Below, piece after piece: positions 23,684 to 31,740 of a stretch of DNA of 64,000 bases. The translations under genes were made by a program, and so were the position numbers. The DNA comes from Ascoidea asiatica. Lineage: Eukaryota > Ascomycota > Saccharomycetes > Ascoideales > Ascoideaceae. The notes below the pieces were generated by a model. It saw only the letters and a list, made by a program, of their open reading frames with translations, was not told where the DNA came from and searched no databases. Each line of letters opens with the position of its first letter. Within the stretch, counting starts at the first letter, position 1. The DNA lies in NCBI GenBank assembly GCA_001600695.1, contig BCKQ01000005.1, positions 942,593-1,006,592 of the forward strand. The letters are read 5' to 3'.

Positions 23684-25240
23684 TTAGACAGCCTCAATTA
23701 TACAGTATTGTGATTTTCCAACTCTTATAAATAACAATTGATTTTCTATTAAGTCATCTTTTTGACAGATATCAGATTCTTTTTCTATTCTTTTTCTTTC
23801 TTTTCCGATATATACTGAACCACTTCTAATCAAATTCTTAGCCTGACTTTTAGAACTACATAACTTTTCATTTATTAAAATATCAACAAATTTTTTTCCT
23901 ATGATTTCGTCTCTATTCCTTTCTTCTAAAAGCTTGCCACATTTAGATATGACCTCATTAGAATTATATGTGTTTTCACTATTGTATAAAACATTTGAAA
24001 AAGTTAAACATGATAGAAGAGCTTCTTGACCATGAATTGCTCTGATAAATTCACAAGTAAAAATTTTTTGGGCATAACGATCTTCAGGATTTTTATTATG
24101 TTCAATCATAATTTCATTGATTTGTTTCAAAGGTATAAATGTAAAAATTTTTAATAATTTCTCAATATCAGAATCTTCAGTTTTAATCAAAAAATTGTAT
24201 AATTCCCAAACAGATTTTATTTTATCCTTTTGACCAATAAAAACAGCATTTCCAGCACTTTTACCAAATTTTGCACCACTTGATGTAGTTAATAATGGAA
24301 CAGTTAATCCAAAACATGGAGTTTCTAATAATTCATTAATTTTTTGTTTTTCTTCAATTATTTCTTTATGAAGGTTATCACTAAGTAATTGATTTTTATT
24401 TTTTAGTGTTTTTATTCGAGAAATTAAATCAATTCCTGCTGTTATATTTCCCCATTGATCACTTCCTCCAACTTGAACAGAACAATTAAATTCTTTAAAT
24501 AAATGATAAAAATCATATGCTTGTAATATTTGATAAGTAAATTCATTAAAACTAATACCATTATTTGAGTTTAATCTACTTTTAACACTATTTCTTGCTA
24601 ACATTGAATTAACTCTTATTAGTTTACCATATTCATTTAAAAATGAAACCATATTAATAGATTTCCACCAAGAATAATTATTCATTTTTTTCAATTGACC
24701 AGTTTCTTCAATATTCATTCCACCATCTTTAATATAAAGATTATAACTTTTTAAAAAATATTCTAAATGATGATCTATACCAGTTGTATTACTTATTCTA
24801 GTATCATAACCCATAGAATCTCTTTCAGTTAATCTACCTGAAGGATCACCTACAAAACTCGTTGCTTCTCCAACAAGTCCAATTATATGATGACCTCTTA
24901 TATTAAAATGTAATAAAACCATTAATGGTAACAAATTTCCTAAATGTAAAGAAGCTGCCGTTGGATCTACTCCACAATATAAAGTAAGTTTTTTTTTATT
25001 TTTTGATTCTAAAACAGTATTTAGCAAATCACTTGTGACAGTATTCAAAAGGTATCTATCTTTTAAATTATTCAATAAAGGTTTTGATAATTCATTTTTA
25101 AATTCAACTTTATCAATTTTGAAATCCAAGAAATGCTCATCAGATCTAGAAGAATAAAAGCTTTTTATAATAAGTGAAGTTGAATTTAGTCTGAACCTAG
25201 GTACATTCAACCATCTTTGAGTTCTAAAGCTTGATAACAT
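23684..25240 (-). CDS. MSY1: Mitochondrial tyrosyl-tRNA synthetase
   Basis: 518 residues, bacterial-type class I TyrRS. The first about 35 residues are Arg/Ser-rich with almost no acids, as in a mitochondrial presequence. The catalytic domain has CGVDPTAASLHLGNLLPL, with the HIGH-like motif at 99-102. It also has the tyrosine/tRNA segment QAYDFYHL and QVGGSDQWGNITAG, and the KMSKS-like loop KFGKSAGNAVF. A C-terminal S4 RNA-binding domain (about 440-505) contains LCSSKSQAKNLIRSGSVYIG. The 518-residue size is in the range of fungal Msy1 (about 490). It attaches Tyr to mitochondrial tRNA-Tyr. It converges with the ERI1-like gene (134 bp gap). Confidence 0.96.
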   Translation of the reverse strand: MLSSFRTQRWLNVPRFRLNSTSLIIKSFYSSRSDEHFLDFKIDKVEFKNELSKPLLNNLKDRYLLNTVTSDLLNTVLESKNKKKLTLYCGVDPTAASLHLGNLLPLMVLLHFNIRGHHIIGLVGEATSFVGDPSGRLTERDSMGYDTRISNTTGIDHHLEYFLKSYNLYIKDGGMNIEETGQLKKMNNYSWWKSINMVSFLNEYGKLIRVNSMLARNSVKSRLNSNNGISFNEFTYQILQAYDFYHLFKEFNCSVQVGGSDQWGNITAGIDLISRIKTLKNKNQLLSDNLHKEIIEEKQKINELLETPCFGLTVPLLTTSSGAKFGKSAGNAVFIGQKDKIKSVWELYNFLIKTEDSDIEKLLKIFTFIPLKQINEIMIEHNKNPEDRYAQKIFTCEFIRAIHGQEALLSCLTFSNVLYNSENTYNSNEVISKCGKLLEERNRDEIIGKKFVDILINEKLCSSKSQAKNLIRSGSVYIGKERKRIEKESDICQKDDLIENQLLFIRVGKSQYCIIEAV

Positions 25241-25762
25241 CCTGGAAAAAATAAATTATTAAACATTTATATACTCAATTGAATATTAGTTTTGAGAATC
25301 TAATCAATAATATTTCATTGAAAAATCTCAAACTTCAAGATGGTATGGTAAATAAAGCTTTCTTTTTTTTGTCATAACTTTTAACTGTTACAGTCCGAGG
25401 ACTCATTAATGAAGAATTCCAAGAATCGATCAGCTGATATGGACCGGTAAAGGAAAAGTTTACCTTATTAAAGTGGGAGCTTGTTTAACTAAATAACCTA
25501 AAGTATGATAATTCCCTGTAATAAACAATATATTAGTGGAATACAGTACCTCGTATTTCCTTTAGTATTCGAATATTTACCATTTTAGGAAATTATACTA
25601 TTATATTATATTATATTATATTATATTATATTATATTATATTATATTATACAGTTTTACACTTTTTTTTATATAATTAACTTAAAGCTACAGAATAATCA
25701 TTAACTAAATGAAATATAGTATAAATGAAATAATTATAAATTATTAAAGAATTAATTAAATT
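25241..25762. other. Intergenic, MSY1 promoter side
   Basis: 522 bp between two minus-strand genes. It contains the TTATA pentanucleotide array at 25601-25650, described separately. Nothing else is recognised. Confidence 0.55.
25601..25650. repeat. (TTATA)n microsatellite
   Basis: Ten perfect head-to-tail copies of the 5-bp unit TTATA in the spacer between MSY1 and the next minus-strand gene. Confidence 0.95.
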
Positions 25763-27709
25763 TTAATCATGAACAGCATAATAATTATAATAATTATTAT
25801 TATATAACCAATTTTCTTTATCTAACTTTTCAATTATATTTTTAAAAGTATAAATTACAGTATTTTTATCAACATCATTAAAAATTTTATTTTTTTTAAA
25901 TTTTTGTTTTTTAATTTTTTGTAATTCTTTATTAAAATCATTATCAATTTCTAAAAATTCTTTCATTTCAATTGGATTTAAATCTTTTAAAAATTTTTTA
26001 TTAATTTTTGAATTTTCACTAGAAAATATTTTTTTTAATTTTTTTAAATTTTTATTATTTTCTAAATCATTAAGTATTAAATGATTATTATTTGATAATT
26101 TTGGTGATAAAGAAGATTGTAAAGAAATTGGTAAAGGGGCATTAATAGTTGAATTTGAATTTGAATTTGAATTTGAATTTGAATTATTTGAACTTCTTAT
26201 ATTAAAGTTTCTAATTGCATCAGTAAATTTATTTTTTTTATCAATTTTATTAATATTAATTTTATTATTATTAATTTTATTATTATTTATATAAGTTATA
26301 CTTTTTCTAATTTTACTTGGAGGTTTTAATTCATCTTTTGTATAATTTGGAATAGAAATAATATCATCTAAAATTTCATAAAGTTTATCTTCATTAGAAT
26401 TTTGAAAATAATTAATATTAGATAATGAATTTTTAAATTTTTCTCTTTCTTTTTCTTTTTGTTTATTATTAATAATATGATTATCATTAAACTTTTTTTT
26501 ATCTTGATCTTTAATAATATTATTATCTTTATTACGTTTTGAATTTAAATTTCTTAAAGCATTTTCAAAAGTATCATTTAAAGAAGAATTTATTGAAGAA
26601 TTAAAAGAAGAAAGACCAATTCCCATACCATAAATTGAATCATCATTTTCTAAATTATAATTACTACCATAAGTTAAATCATTTTCAAAACCATTACCAA
26701 AACCATTATTAAAAGTATTACCAAAAGTATTATTGAAAGCATTATTTGTAGTGGGATTATTAGAGAATTTAGCTCCGAAATAATAATGATAATCATCATC
26801 ATCGTCATCATCATCATCATCATCGTCGTCATTGTCATCATCATCATAATCATCATCATAATCATTCTCATAGTCTTGAATATTATCATTAAGTTCATCA
26901 CTATATATATGATTATAATTTGTATTATGATTAGCATAATAATAATCATTATTATTATTATTATTATTATCATTGAATAATTCAGAGATATGTTTATTGG
27001 AGATATTTGAATTATTAGATCTATAATCATTATAATTTTGAATATTTATATTATTTACATTATCATTTATACTATTATTTATATTATTATTTATATTTAT
27101 ACTTGTATTATTATTTTGAAATTCTTTATCTTTACCAATTTTTTGAGGATGTTCTCTTTTTCTTTTTCTAAAAAAAATTCTTGAAACATTTTCAGCTTGT
27201 TTAAAAGATTGTAATTTAGATTCTCTTATAGGTAAACCATCAGTGAATACTGAATATAAAAATTGATCTCTGAGATGATTTACTTCATTTGATATTACAT
27301 TATTCTCAAAGTTATGATTATTTTTATTGTTATTATTATCTTTATTTCCTTTTAATGCAAATATATTAGCATTATTAGATTCATTTATATTATCTGGAGT
27401 TGAGGTATTAATATCTTTCTCTTTTTCTTTACCTTTATCCTTTTCAATTTCAAATTCATTTTCAATTTGTTTCTCTTTCTGTTTATCAATTCCAATTGAT
27501 ATATTTAACTTTGATTTTTCATTAGTTTGAGATTTTGTTGTATATTTATTATTTAAAGATTTTGATTTTGAGAAAAGTGGAGGAGTACTTGTAATATCTT
27601 TATCAGAAGTATATGAATCATTTAATTTACTTCGTGAAGACTTGACATGAAATAATCTTCTACCTTCAGAATTATCATGTTTGCTTGAAGAGCCTGATCT
27701 ATAAGGCAT
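25763..27709 (-). CDS. Unrecognised Asn/Asp-rich protein
   Basis: 648 residues from the first ATG (27707-27709). An in-frame TTG eight codons upstream is not taken as the start. I do not recognise the family. Visible parts are a basic N-terminus (MPYRSGSSSK, then LFHVKSSRSK) and a more conserved-looking block around residues 145-190 (RDQFLYSVFTDGLPIRESK, then a basic FFRKRKREH that could be an NLS). Next come long Asn runs and an acidic run of about 30 Asp/Asn/Tyr. A prion-like segment with FGN repeats follows (NTFGNTFNNGFGNGFEND). The C-terminal about 90 residues are Lys-rich and probably helical, ending in Tyr/Asn. Codon use is almost purely A/T-ending. A nuclear regulatory protein is possible, but this is only a guess from composition. 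Confidence 0.6.
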   Translation of the reverse strand: MPYRSGSSSKHDNSEGRRLFHVKSSRSKLNDSYTSDKDITSTPPLFSKSKSLNNKYTTKSQTNEKSKLNISIGIDKQKEKQIENEFEIEKDKGKEKEKDINTSTPDNINESNNANIFALKGNKDNNNNKNNHNFENNVISNEVNHLRDQFLYSVFTDGLPIRESKLQSFKQAENVSRIFFRKRKREHPQKIGKDKEFQNNNTSININNNINNSINDNVNNINIQNYNDYRSNNSNISNKHISELFNDNNNNNNNDYYYANHNTNYNHIYSDELNDNIQDYENDYDDDYDDDDNDDDDDDDDDDDDDYHYYFGAKFSNNPTTNNAFNNTFGNTFNNGFGNGFENDLTYGSNYNLENDDSIYGMGIGLSSFNSSINSSLNDTFENALRNLNSKRNKDNNIIKDQDKKKFNDNHIINNKQKEKEREKFKNSLSNINYFQNSNEDKLYEILDDIISIPNYTKDELKPPSKIRKSITYINNNKINNNKININKIDKKNKFTDAIRNFNIRSSNNSNSNSNSNSNSTINAPLPISLQSSLSPKLSNNNHLILNDLENNKNLKKLKKIFSSENSKINKKFLKDLNPIEMKEFLEIDNDFNKELQKIKKQKFKKNKIFNDVDKNTVIYTFKNIIEKLDKENWLYNNNYYNYYAVHD

Positions 27710-28682
27710 TTTTCTAAAACTTATATTGAGCAATGAATCAATGAATCAATGAAATCGATTGAATCAAATCAATCTAAAACTAATTGACTTGAATAGAATT
27801 GAATACTTTTATTTAATTCAATATTATCACCATCAATATTATTATATTTATTGAGATTTGTTTACTTCAGATACAAACACACTCAATTTGAACAAGATAA
27901 CCGAGGGAAATCGGTGATTCCGTAAATGGAAACACGGTGGTTTCTGTTTTTATGTCTTGTTTTAAATCCATGCGCCGGCAACGGTAAAACCCAAGGAAAC
28001 CCCCGGATTTGTCTGTTTGCTTGATAATTTCTTTCTCTCTTTCTTTCTCTCTTTCTTTCTCTGTTGCTACGCTATTTTGCTGTTTTGTTGCTGTTTTGCT
28101 AGTTAAATCAGTTCTTAGCACGCAGCAATTCGAAGGCCTGGAAAACATATCCCAAAGAGGCAGTTCTATTGATAACACTTCAGCCCCATAGTCAAGGCTG
28201 AATAGTTTTAAGAATCTTACTGGAGGATATCCAAAGAGCAGCTTATTTACACTACAATTTTACTACAATTTTACTACAATTTTACTTACTTTAAATTATC
28301 AATTTTGCCAGAATTACAGATTTAATTGCTGAAATATACTTAATTGCGTATTGATTAAATAATAAAAAAATAACCATTATAAAGTATAATTATGATTTCT
28401 CGACATTGATATTGATATTGATATTGATATTAATATTGATATTGATATTGTTCTTAATGTTGATAGATAAAGTAATTGAAATTGTAATTGGAATTGGAAT
28501 TGAAAATGATTATGATTATGAAATTATTTAAATAGATTGAATTTTCTTTTTATTTTATGATTGATTAATTAATTTATTTATTTATTTATTTATTTATTTA
28601 TTATTTATTTTCTTTATCAATTATCTAATCATTTACTTATTAATTATATAATCATATAATATATTACTTCATTATTATAAAA
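27710..28682. other. Divergent promoter region before the first cupin gene
   Basis: 973 bp. 27850-28200 is GC-richer, with a TTTCTTTCTCTC array (28027-28062). 28400-28450 is a GATATT hexamer array and 28570-28605 a TTTA array. Small frames in the GC-richer part (27867-28178, minus) have no recognisable product. Confidence 0.5.
28404..28450. repeat. GATATT hexanucleotide array
   Basis: About seven copies of GATATT with one variant unit (aatatt), in the promoter region of the first cupin gene. Confidence 0.85.
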
Positions 28683-29048
28683 ATGCCAATGAAATATACC
28701 CCAAGAGCAGAAGGTTTTTCTAAAAAACCACCATCAATTAAATCACCAGGTAATAATTCATTTTTAGGTGATATTTTTACATCAGAAGCACCAAAAGAAG
28801 AACAAATTTCATGTGGATTTTATAGACAAGAAAAAGGTGAACCTTTAGTTTATCATTATGATTATGATGAAATGAAAGTAATTTTAGAAGTTGAAGGTGA
28901 ATATTTTATTTCTGATGAAACTGGTTATAAAGTTAGTGTTAAACCTGGAGATGTATTTTATTTTAAAAAAGGTTGTACAATTACTTTTGAAACAACTGGT
29001 TATGGATATGCTTTTTTTACTGGTTTACGTCCCGCAGATACTGCTTAA
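28683..29048 (+). CDS. EutQ-like cupin protein, copy 1
   Basis: 121 residues forming one small beta-barrel cupin of the ethanolamine-utilisation EutQ-like/DUF861 type. Conserved segments are CGFYRQEKGEPLVY, YDEMKVILEVEGEYFISDE, then the turn KPGDVFYFKKGCTITFE. The last fits the cupin pattern PGD followed by a beta-hairpin. The usual metal-binding histidines of classical cupins are largely missing; H54 in VYHYDYDEM is the only histidine in that region. The substrate in yeasts is not known to me, and no other ethanolamine-utilisation gene is present here. A close paralogue is at 35562-35924. It converges with POP3, only 62 bp away. Confidence 0.82.
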   Translation: MPMKYTPRAEGFSKKPPSIKSPGNNSFLGDIFTSEAPKEEQISCGFYRQEKGEPLVYHYDYDEMKVILEVEGEYFISDETGYKVSVKPGDVFYFKKGCTITFETTGYGYAFFTGLRPADTA

Positions 29049-29084
29049 TAATATTATATATAAATTATATATAAATTATTACTT

Positions 29085-29120
29085 ACTTACTTAGTTACTT
29101 AGTTACTTAGTTACTTAGTT
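29085..29120. repeat. TTACTTAG short tandem array
   Basis: Four to five copies of an 8-bp ACTTAGTT-type unit lie in the 62-bp spacer between the converging cupin gene and POP3, overlapping the POP3 stop. Confidence 0.85.
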
Positions 29121-29556
29121 ATTTTATTATGTTTTTTTTTATTATTATTATTATTTAATTTTTGATTATTTTTTGGAATAACTATTGAACTTGTAGTTTT
29201 AATTAATTTTAAATTTAAATTTTTATAAATATTATTAACTGAATTTGAATTTGAATTTGAATTTGAATTTGAATTTGAATTTAAATCATTATTAATTGAA
29301 AGATAATCAATTTTTATATCTTTAATTGAATTTATAATTTTTTGAAATAAATTAAATTTCATTTTATTTGAATTTATGAAAATATCATTATTATCATTAT
29401 TATTATCATTATTATTATTTAAATAACTAGATATATTTAAACCAATTAAACCACCAAATGAATTAAAATTATTTCTATTATCATTATTTGGATATAAAAA
29501 AGATTTAATTAAATTTAATGAATTTTTAGGTAATGAAATTAATTTAATTTTAATAA

Positions 29557-29590
<34 letters not shown>

Positions 29591-29796
29591 TGAAGCATTA
29601 AAACATAATTGAGGTAAAAAAGATATTAAAAATTGTGGATTTATATCATTTTTACAAACAATTATTGTATCTAAATTTATAATATTTTTATTTTTATTAT
29701 TATTATTATGATTACATTGATTTTCTAAAGATTTTATTGTTGAATTAAAACCAATAGTAATATAATTCATTATTAATGGTTTTTCAATTTTATTAC

Positions 29797-29848
<52 letters not shown>

Positions 29849-30052
29849 TGATATATTTGAATAATATGATTTAATTGGAGATAAAATGATTTTTAATATT
29901 TGAATAAAACTATCAATATCCTCATTATTATTAAAACTTGGCCAATATATATTATGATTATTATTATTATTATTTGAATCAAGAAATGGTGAGAATAAAA
30001 TTGGTTTATAAACTTGTTTCTTTTTTTGAGATAAAGATTTTAAACTATTCAT
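29111..30052 (-). CDS. POP3: RNase P / RNase MRP protein subunit Pop3
   Basis: 313 residues. S. cerevisiae Pop3 is about 195; the excess is Asn-run insertions. The recognisable blocks appear in the right order. They are SLKSLSQKKKQVYKPILFSPF at the N-terminus, NPQFLISFLPQLCFNASI, IKLISLPKNSLNLIKSFLY, a GLIGLNIS strand, and near the end LKLIKTTSSIVIPKNNQK. Pop3 has an L7Ae-like fold and belongs to both RNase P (tRNA 5' processing) and RNase MRP (rRNA ITS1 cleavage) in the nucleus/nucleolus. Poly-Asn inserts sit at about residues 67-85 and 155-165. An exact RRPE-type element lies about 113 bp upstream. The call comes from block order compared with recalled yeast Pop3. Confidence 0.85.
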
Positions 30053-30164
30053 TTTTCAAGATAAAGATAATTAATTACTTTTTAATATATTATTTGTTAT
30101 GATAATTATGTTATTTGATTATTTGATTATTTCAATATTTTCTAATTGAAATAATAGATAATTT

Positions 30165-30175
30165 AAAATTTTTCA
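30165..30175 (-). promoter_or_regulatory. RRPE-like element upstream of POP3
   Basis: Minus-strand TGAAAAATTTT, an exact match to the yeast ribosomal-RNA-processing element. It is 113 bp upstream of the POP3 ATG. Chance matches are more likely in AT-rich DNA. Confidence 0.5.
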
Positions 30176-30256
30176 ATATTTATTTATCTACTTCTAGAAA
30201 TCAAAGTTAAAATATTTATATACAACGATATAATATTTTGTTTTAAAAGTGTCAAA

Positions 30257-30262
30257 CACGTG
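30257..30262. promoter_or_regulatory. CACGTG E-box upstream of POP3
   Basis: CACGTGAC sits about 205 bp before the POP3 ATG. It is a candidate Cbf1-type bHLH site, on motif alone. Confidence 0.4.
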
Positions 30263-30436
30263 ACTAATTAAATTAAACAGTATTTAGATATATATATGTA
30301 AATCATGTGATATGAGATATTTATTAAACTACATATTGAATAATACAGGGGTAATAATTGATTACTGATTAATGATTCATATATTTATATATTTATATAT
30401 TTATATATTTACATGAGATTGAAATGAATAATAGAA

Positions 30437-30732
30437 TTAAACAGAAGGTAATGGAGAAAAAATTGAAATTAAACTTGGTTTATCAGAACTTTTCCAACCG
30501 AAATATATGATAGCAGGAACCCAAGTATAATGAGCTACAGTTCTTGAAACTTCCAAAAGTTTCATAATACGTTCCTTTTTGAATAAGTAAGAAGAAACTG
30601 TTAGTGAAGTTCCATAAATGAAGTTCCATAAATGAAATGAAATGAAATGAAAATGAAAATGGAAAACATAATAAAAAGTGTTAATTTGTATTAAGTGTAA
30701 TTACATACTCTTGATTCTTCAGAAAAAGCCAT
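30437..30732 (-). CDS. TOM7: Mitochondrial import receptor subunit Tom7 (spliced, tiny gene)
   Basis: Two exons: 30709-30732 (8 codons, MAFSEESR) and 30437-30574 (45 codons plus stop), separated by a 134-nt intron. The 53-residue product is the size of Tom7 (about 60). Tom7 is a small tail-anchored subunit of the TOM complex in the mitochondrial outer membrane and modulates its assembly. After splicing the peptide reads EESR joined to ERIMKLLEVSRTVAHYTW. The single membrane helix VPAIIYFGW follows, and the protein ends in the family-typical SPLPSV. The match spans the splice junction (yeast ESKERI corresponds to ESRERI here), which supports the exon choice. It is too short and too split to appear as a normal open frame. 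Divergent from GPA2. Confidence 0.93.
30575..30708 (-). other. TOM7: TOM7 spliceosomal intron with AAG acceptor
   Basis: 134 nt, phase 0. Donor GTATGT (30703-30708), branch-site CACTAAC (30600-30606 on the complementary strand), acceptor AAG (30575-30577). Within it, the 15-bp stretch GAAGTTCCATAAATG is repeated in tandem (about 30605-30634). Confidence 0.9.
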
Positions 30733-30885
30733 TGTAGAGATAAAATTGATTGGGAAAAGGAAGTAAGTGAGTTGGAAACAGCAAATGGAGCAGAGAATTG
30801 ACTGGATAATGCTTTTGTGGTTTTAACAGATTGAATCTAATTCACTTCGATTGTTCTTTACGAATTACTGACTACTGACTACTGA

Positions 30886-30950
30886 TTGTTCTTTGTTCTT
30901 TGTTCTTTGTTCTTTGTTCTTTGTTCTTTGTTCTTTGTTCTTTGTTCTTT
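30886..30950. repeat. TTTGTTC heptanucleotide minisatellite
   Basis: About nine near-perfect tandem copies of the 7-bp unit TTTGTTC, 155 bp upstream of the TOM7 ATG. Confidence 0.95.
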
Positions 30951-31027
30951 ATCGATGTTCTTGAAATTCCTCAGATTCCTCAAATTCTTCATTTTTCTTT
31001 GCTTTTCTTCAATTCTGGACAAACGAG

Positions 31028-31033
31028 CACGTG
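31028..31033. promoter_or_regulatory. CACGTG E-box between TOM7 and GPA2
   Basis: CACGTGATT lies about 295 bp upstream of the TOM7 ATG and 710 bp upstream of GPA2. It is a candidate bHLH site from motif only. Confidence 0.4.
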
Positions 31034-31740
31034 ATTGGATAAATTATTTAATTAAAAAAAGCTTTTTGTGTAATATTCGCCACATTTGCTTCAAATACGG
31101 TAAAATGGTGGCTTGTTTTGGTTTTTGCGCGGCTGACTCCCTGGTTGCCGTGTTTATACGCCGCTGTTCATCTCAGTGCACTATTGCACATGGATCCTCA
31201 TAGTAAACTGGTGTATTAAACTGCCCTCTGCTGCGTACTGGTGCCTCACATTCGCACCATTCCCACCACCAATCACTACCACCAATCACTACCACCACCG
31301 GTAACTGCCAGTAGTAACAGTAACAACTTCTTTTGCTTTTTCAATTCAAAACAATTCCAGTGAATAAATAATTCAAAACAACTCATCTTCATCTTTAATA
31401 AATAGAAGTGAATTAAATTAAATTTAACTAAATTACCATTACCAATACAATCACATTACCATTACAATTACAATCACAATTACAATCACAATTTATCAAT
31501 AAATATTCAATAATTCATCATTTAAACAATCATTTGAATTCAATTCAAACCAATCAATTCAAATCCAATTCAGATTCAAATTCATCTTCATCTTCATCTT
31601 CACAAAGAATTGCTTCATCACCAACATTATCTTCATTTCAATTCACATCTAAAATTTTCATTCCATTGAAAAATTGATTATTATTACTTAAATCTTACAT
31701 TACTTAATATTATATTCAATTACTTTATATTTTATCTCAA

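Larger units (their letters stand above)
30053..30436. other. Intergenic, POP3 promoter and TOM7 3' side
   Basis: 384 bp between two minus-strand genes. It holds an RRPE-like element (30165-30175), a CACGTG box (30257-30262) and a CATGTG box (30304-30309). Confidence 0.55.
30733..31740. other. Divergent promoter region TOM7 / GPA2
   Basis: 1008 bp. It contains the TTTGTTC array (30886-30950), a CACGTG box (31028-31033), a GC-richer patch (31070-31320) with CACCAATCACTAC repeats (about 31262-31300), and a low-complexity CAATTACAATCA leader (31430-31500). No gene is recognised. Confidence 0.55.

Noticed and set aside
27867-28191. Small frames in the divergent spacer before the first cupin gene
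   Set aside because: Derived from the TTTCTC array; no recognisable product, and they overlap each other on both strands.
30886-31203. Plus-strand 105-codon frame starting in the TTTGTTC array
   Set aside because: The N-terminus is only repeat-encoded Cys/Leu/Phe, the start is not ATG, and the region is the TOM7/GPA2 promoter.
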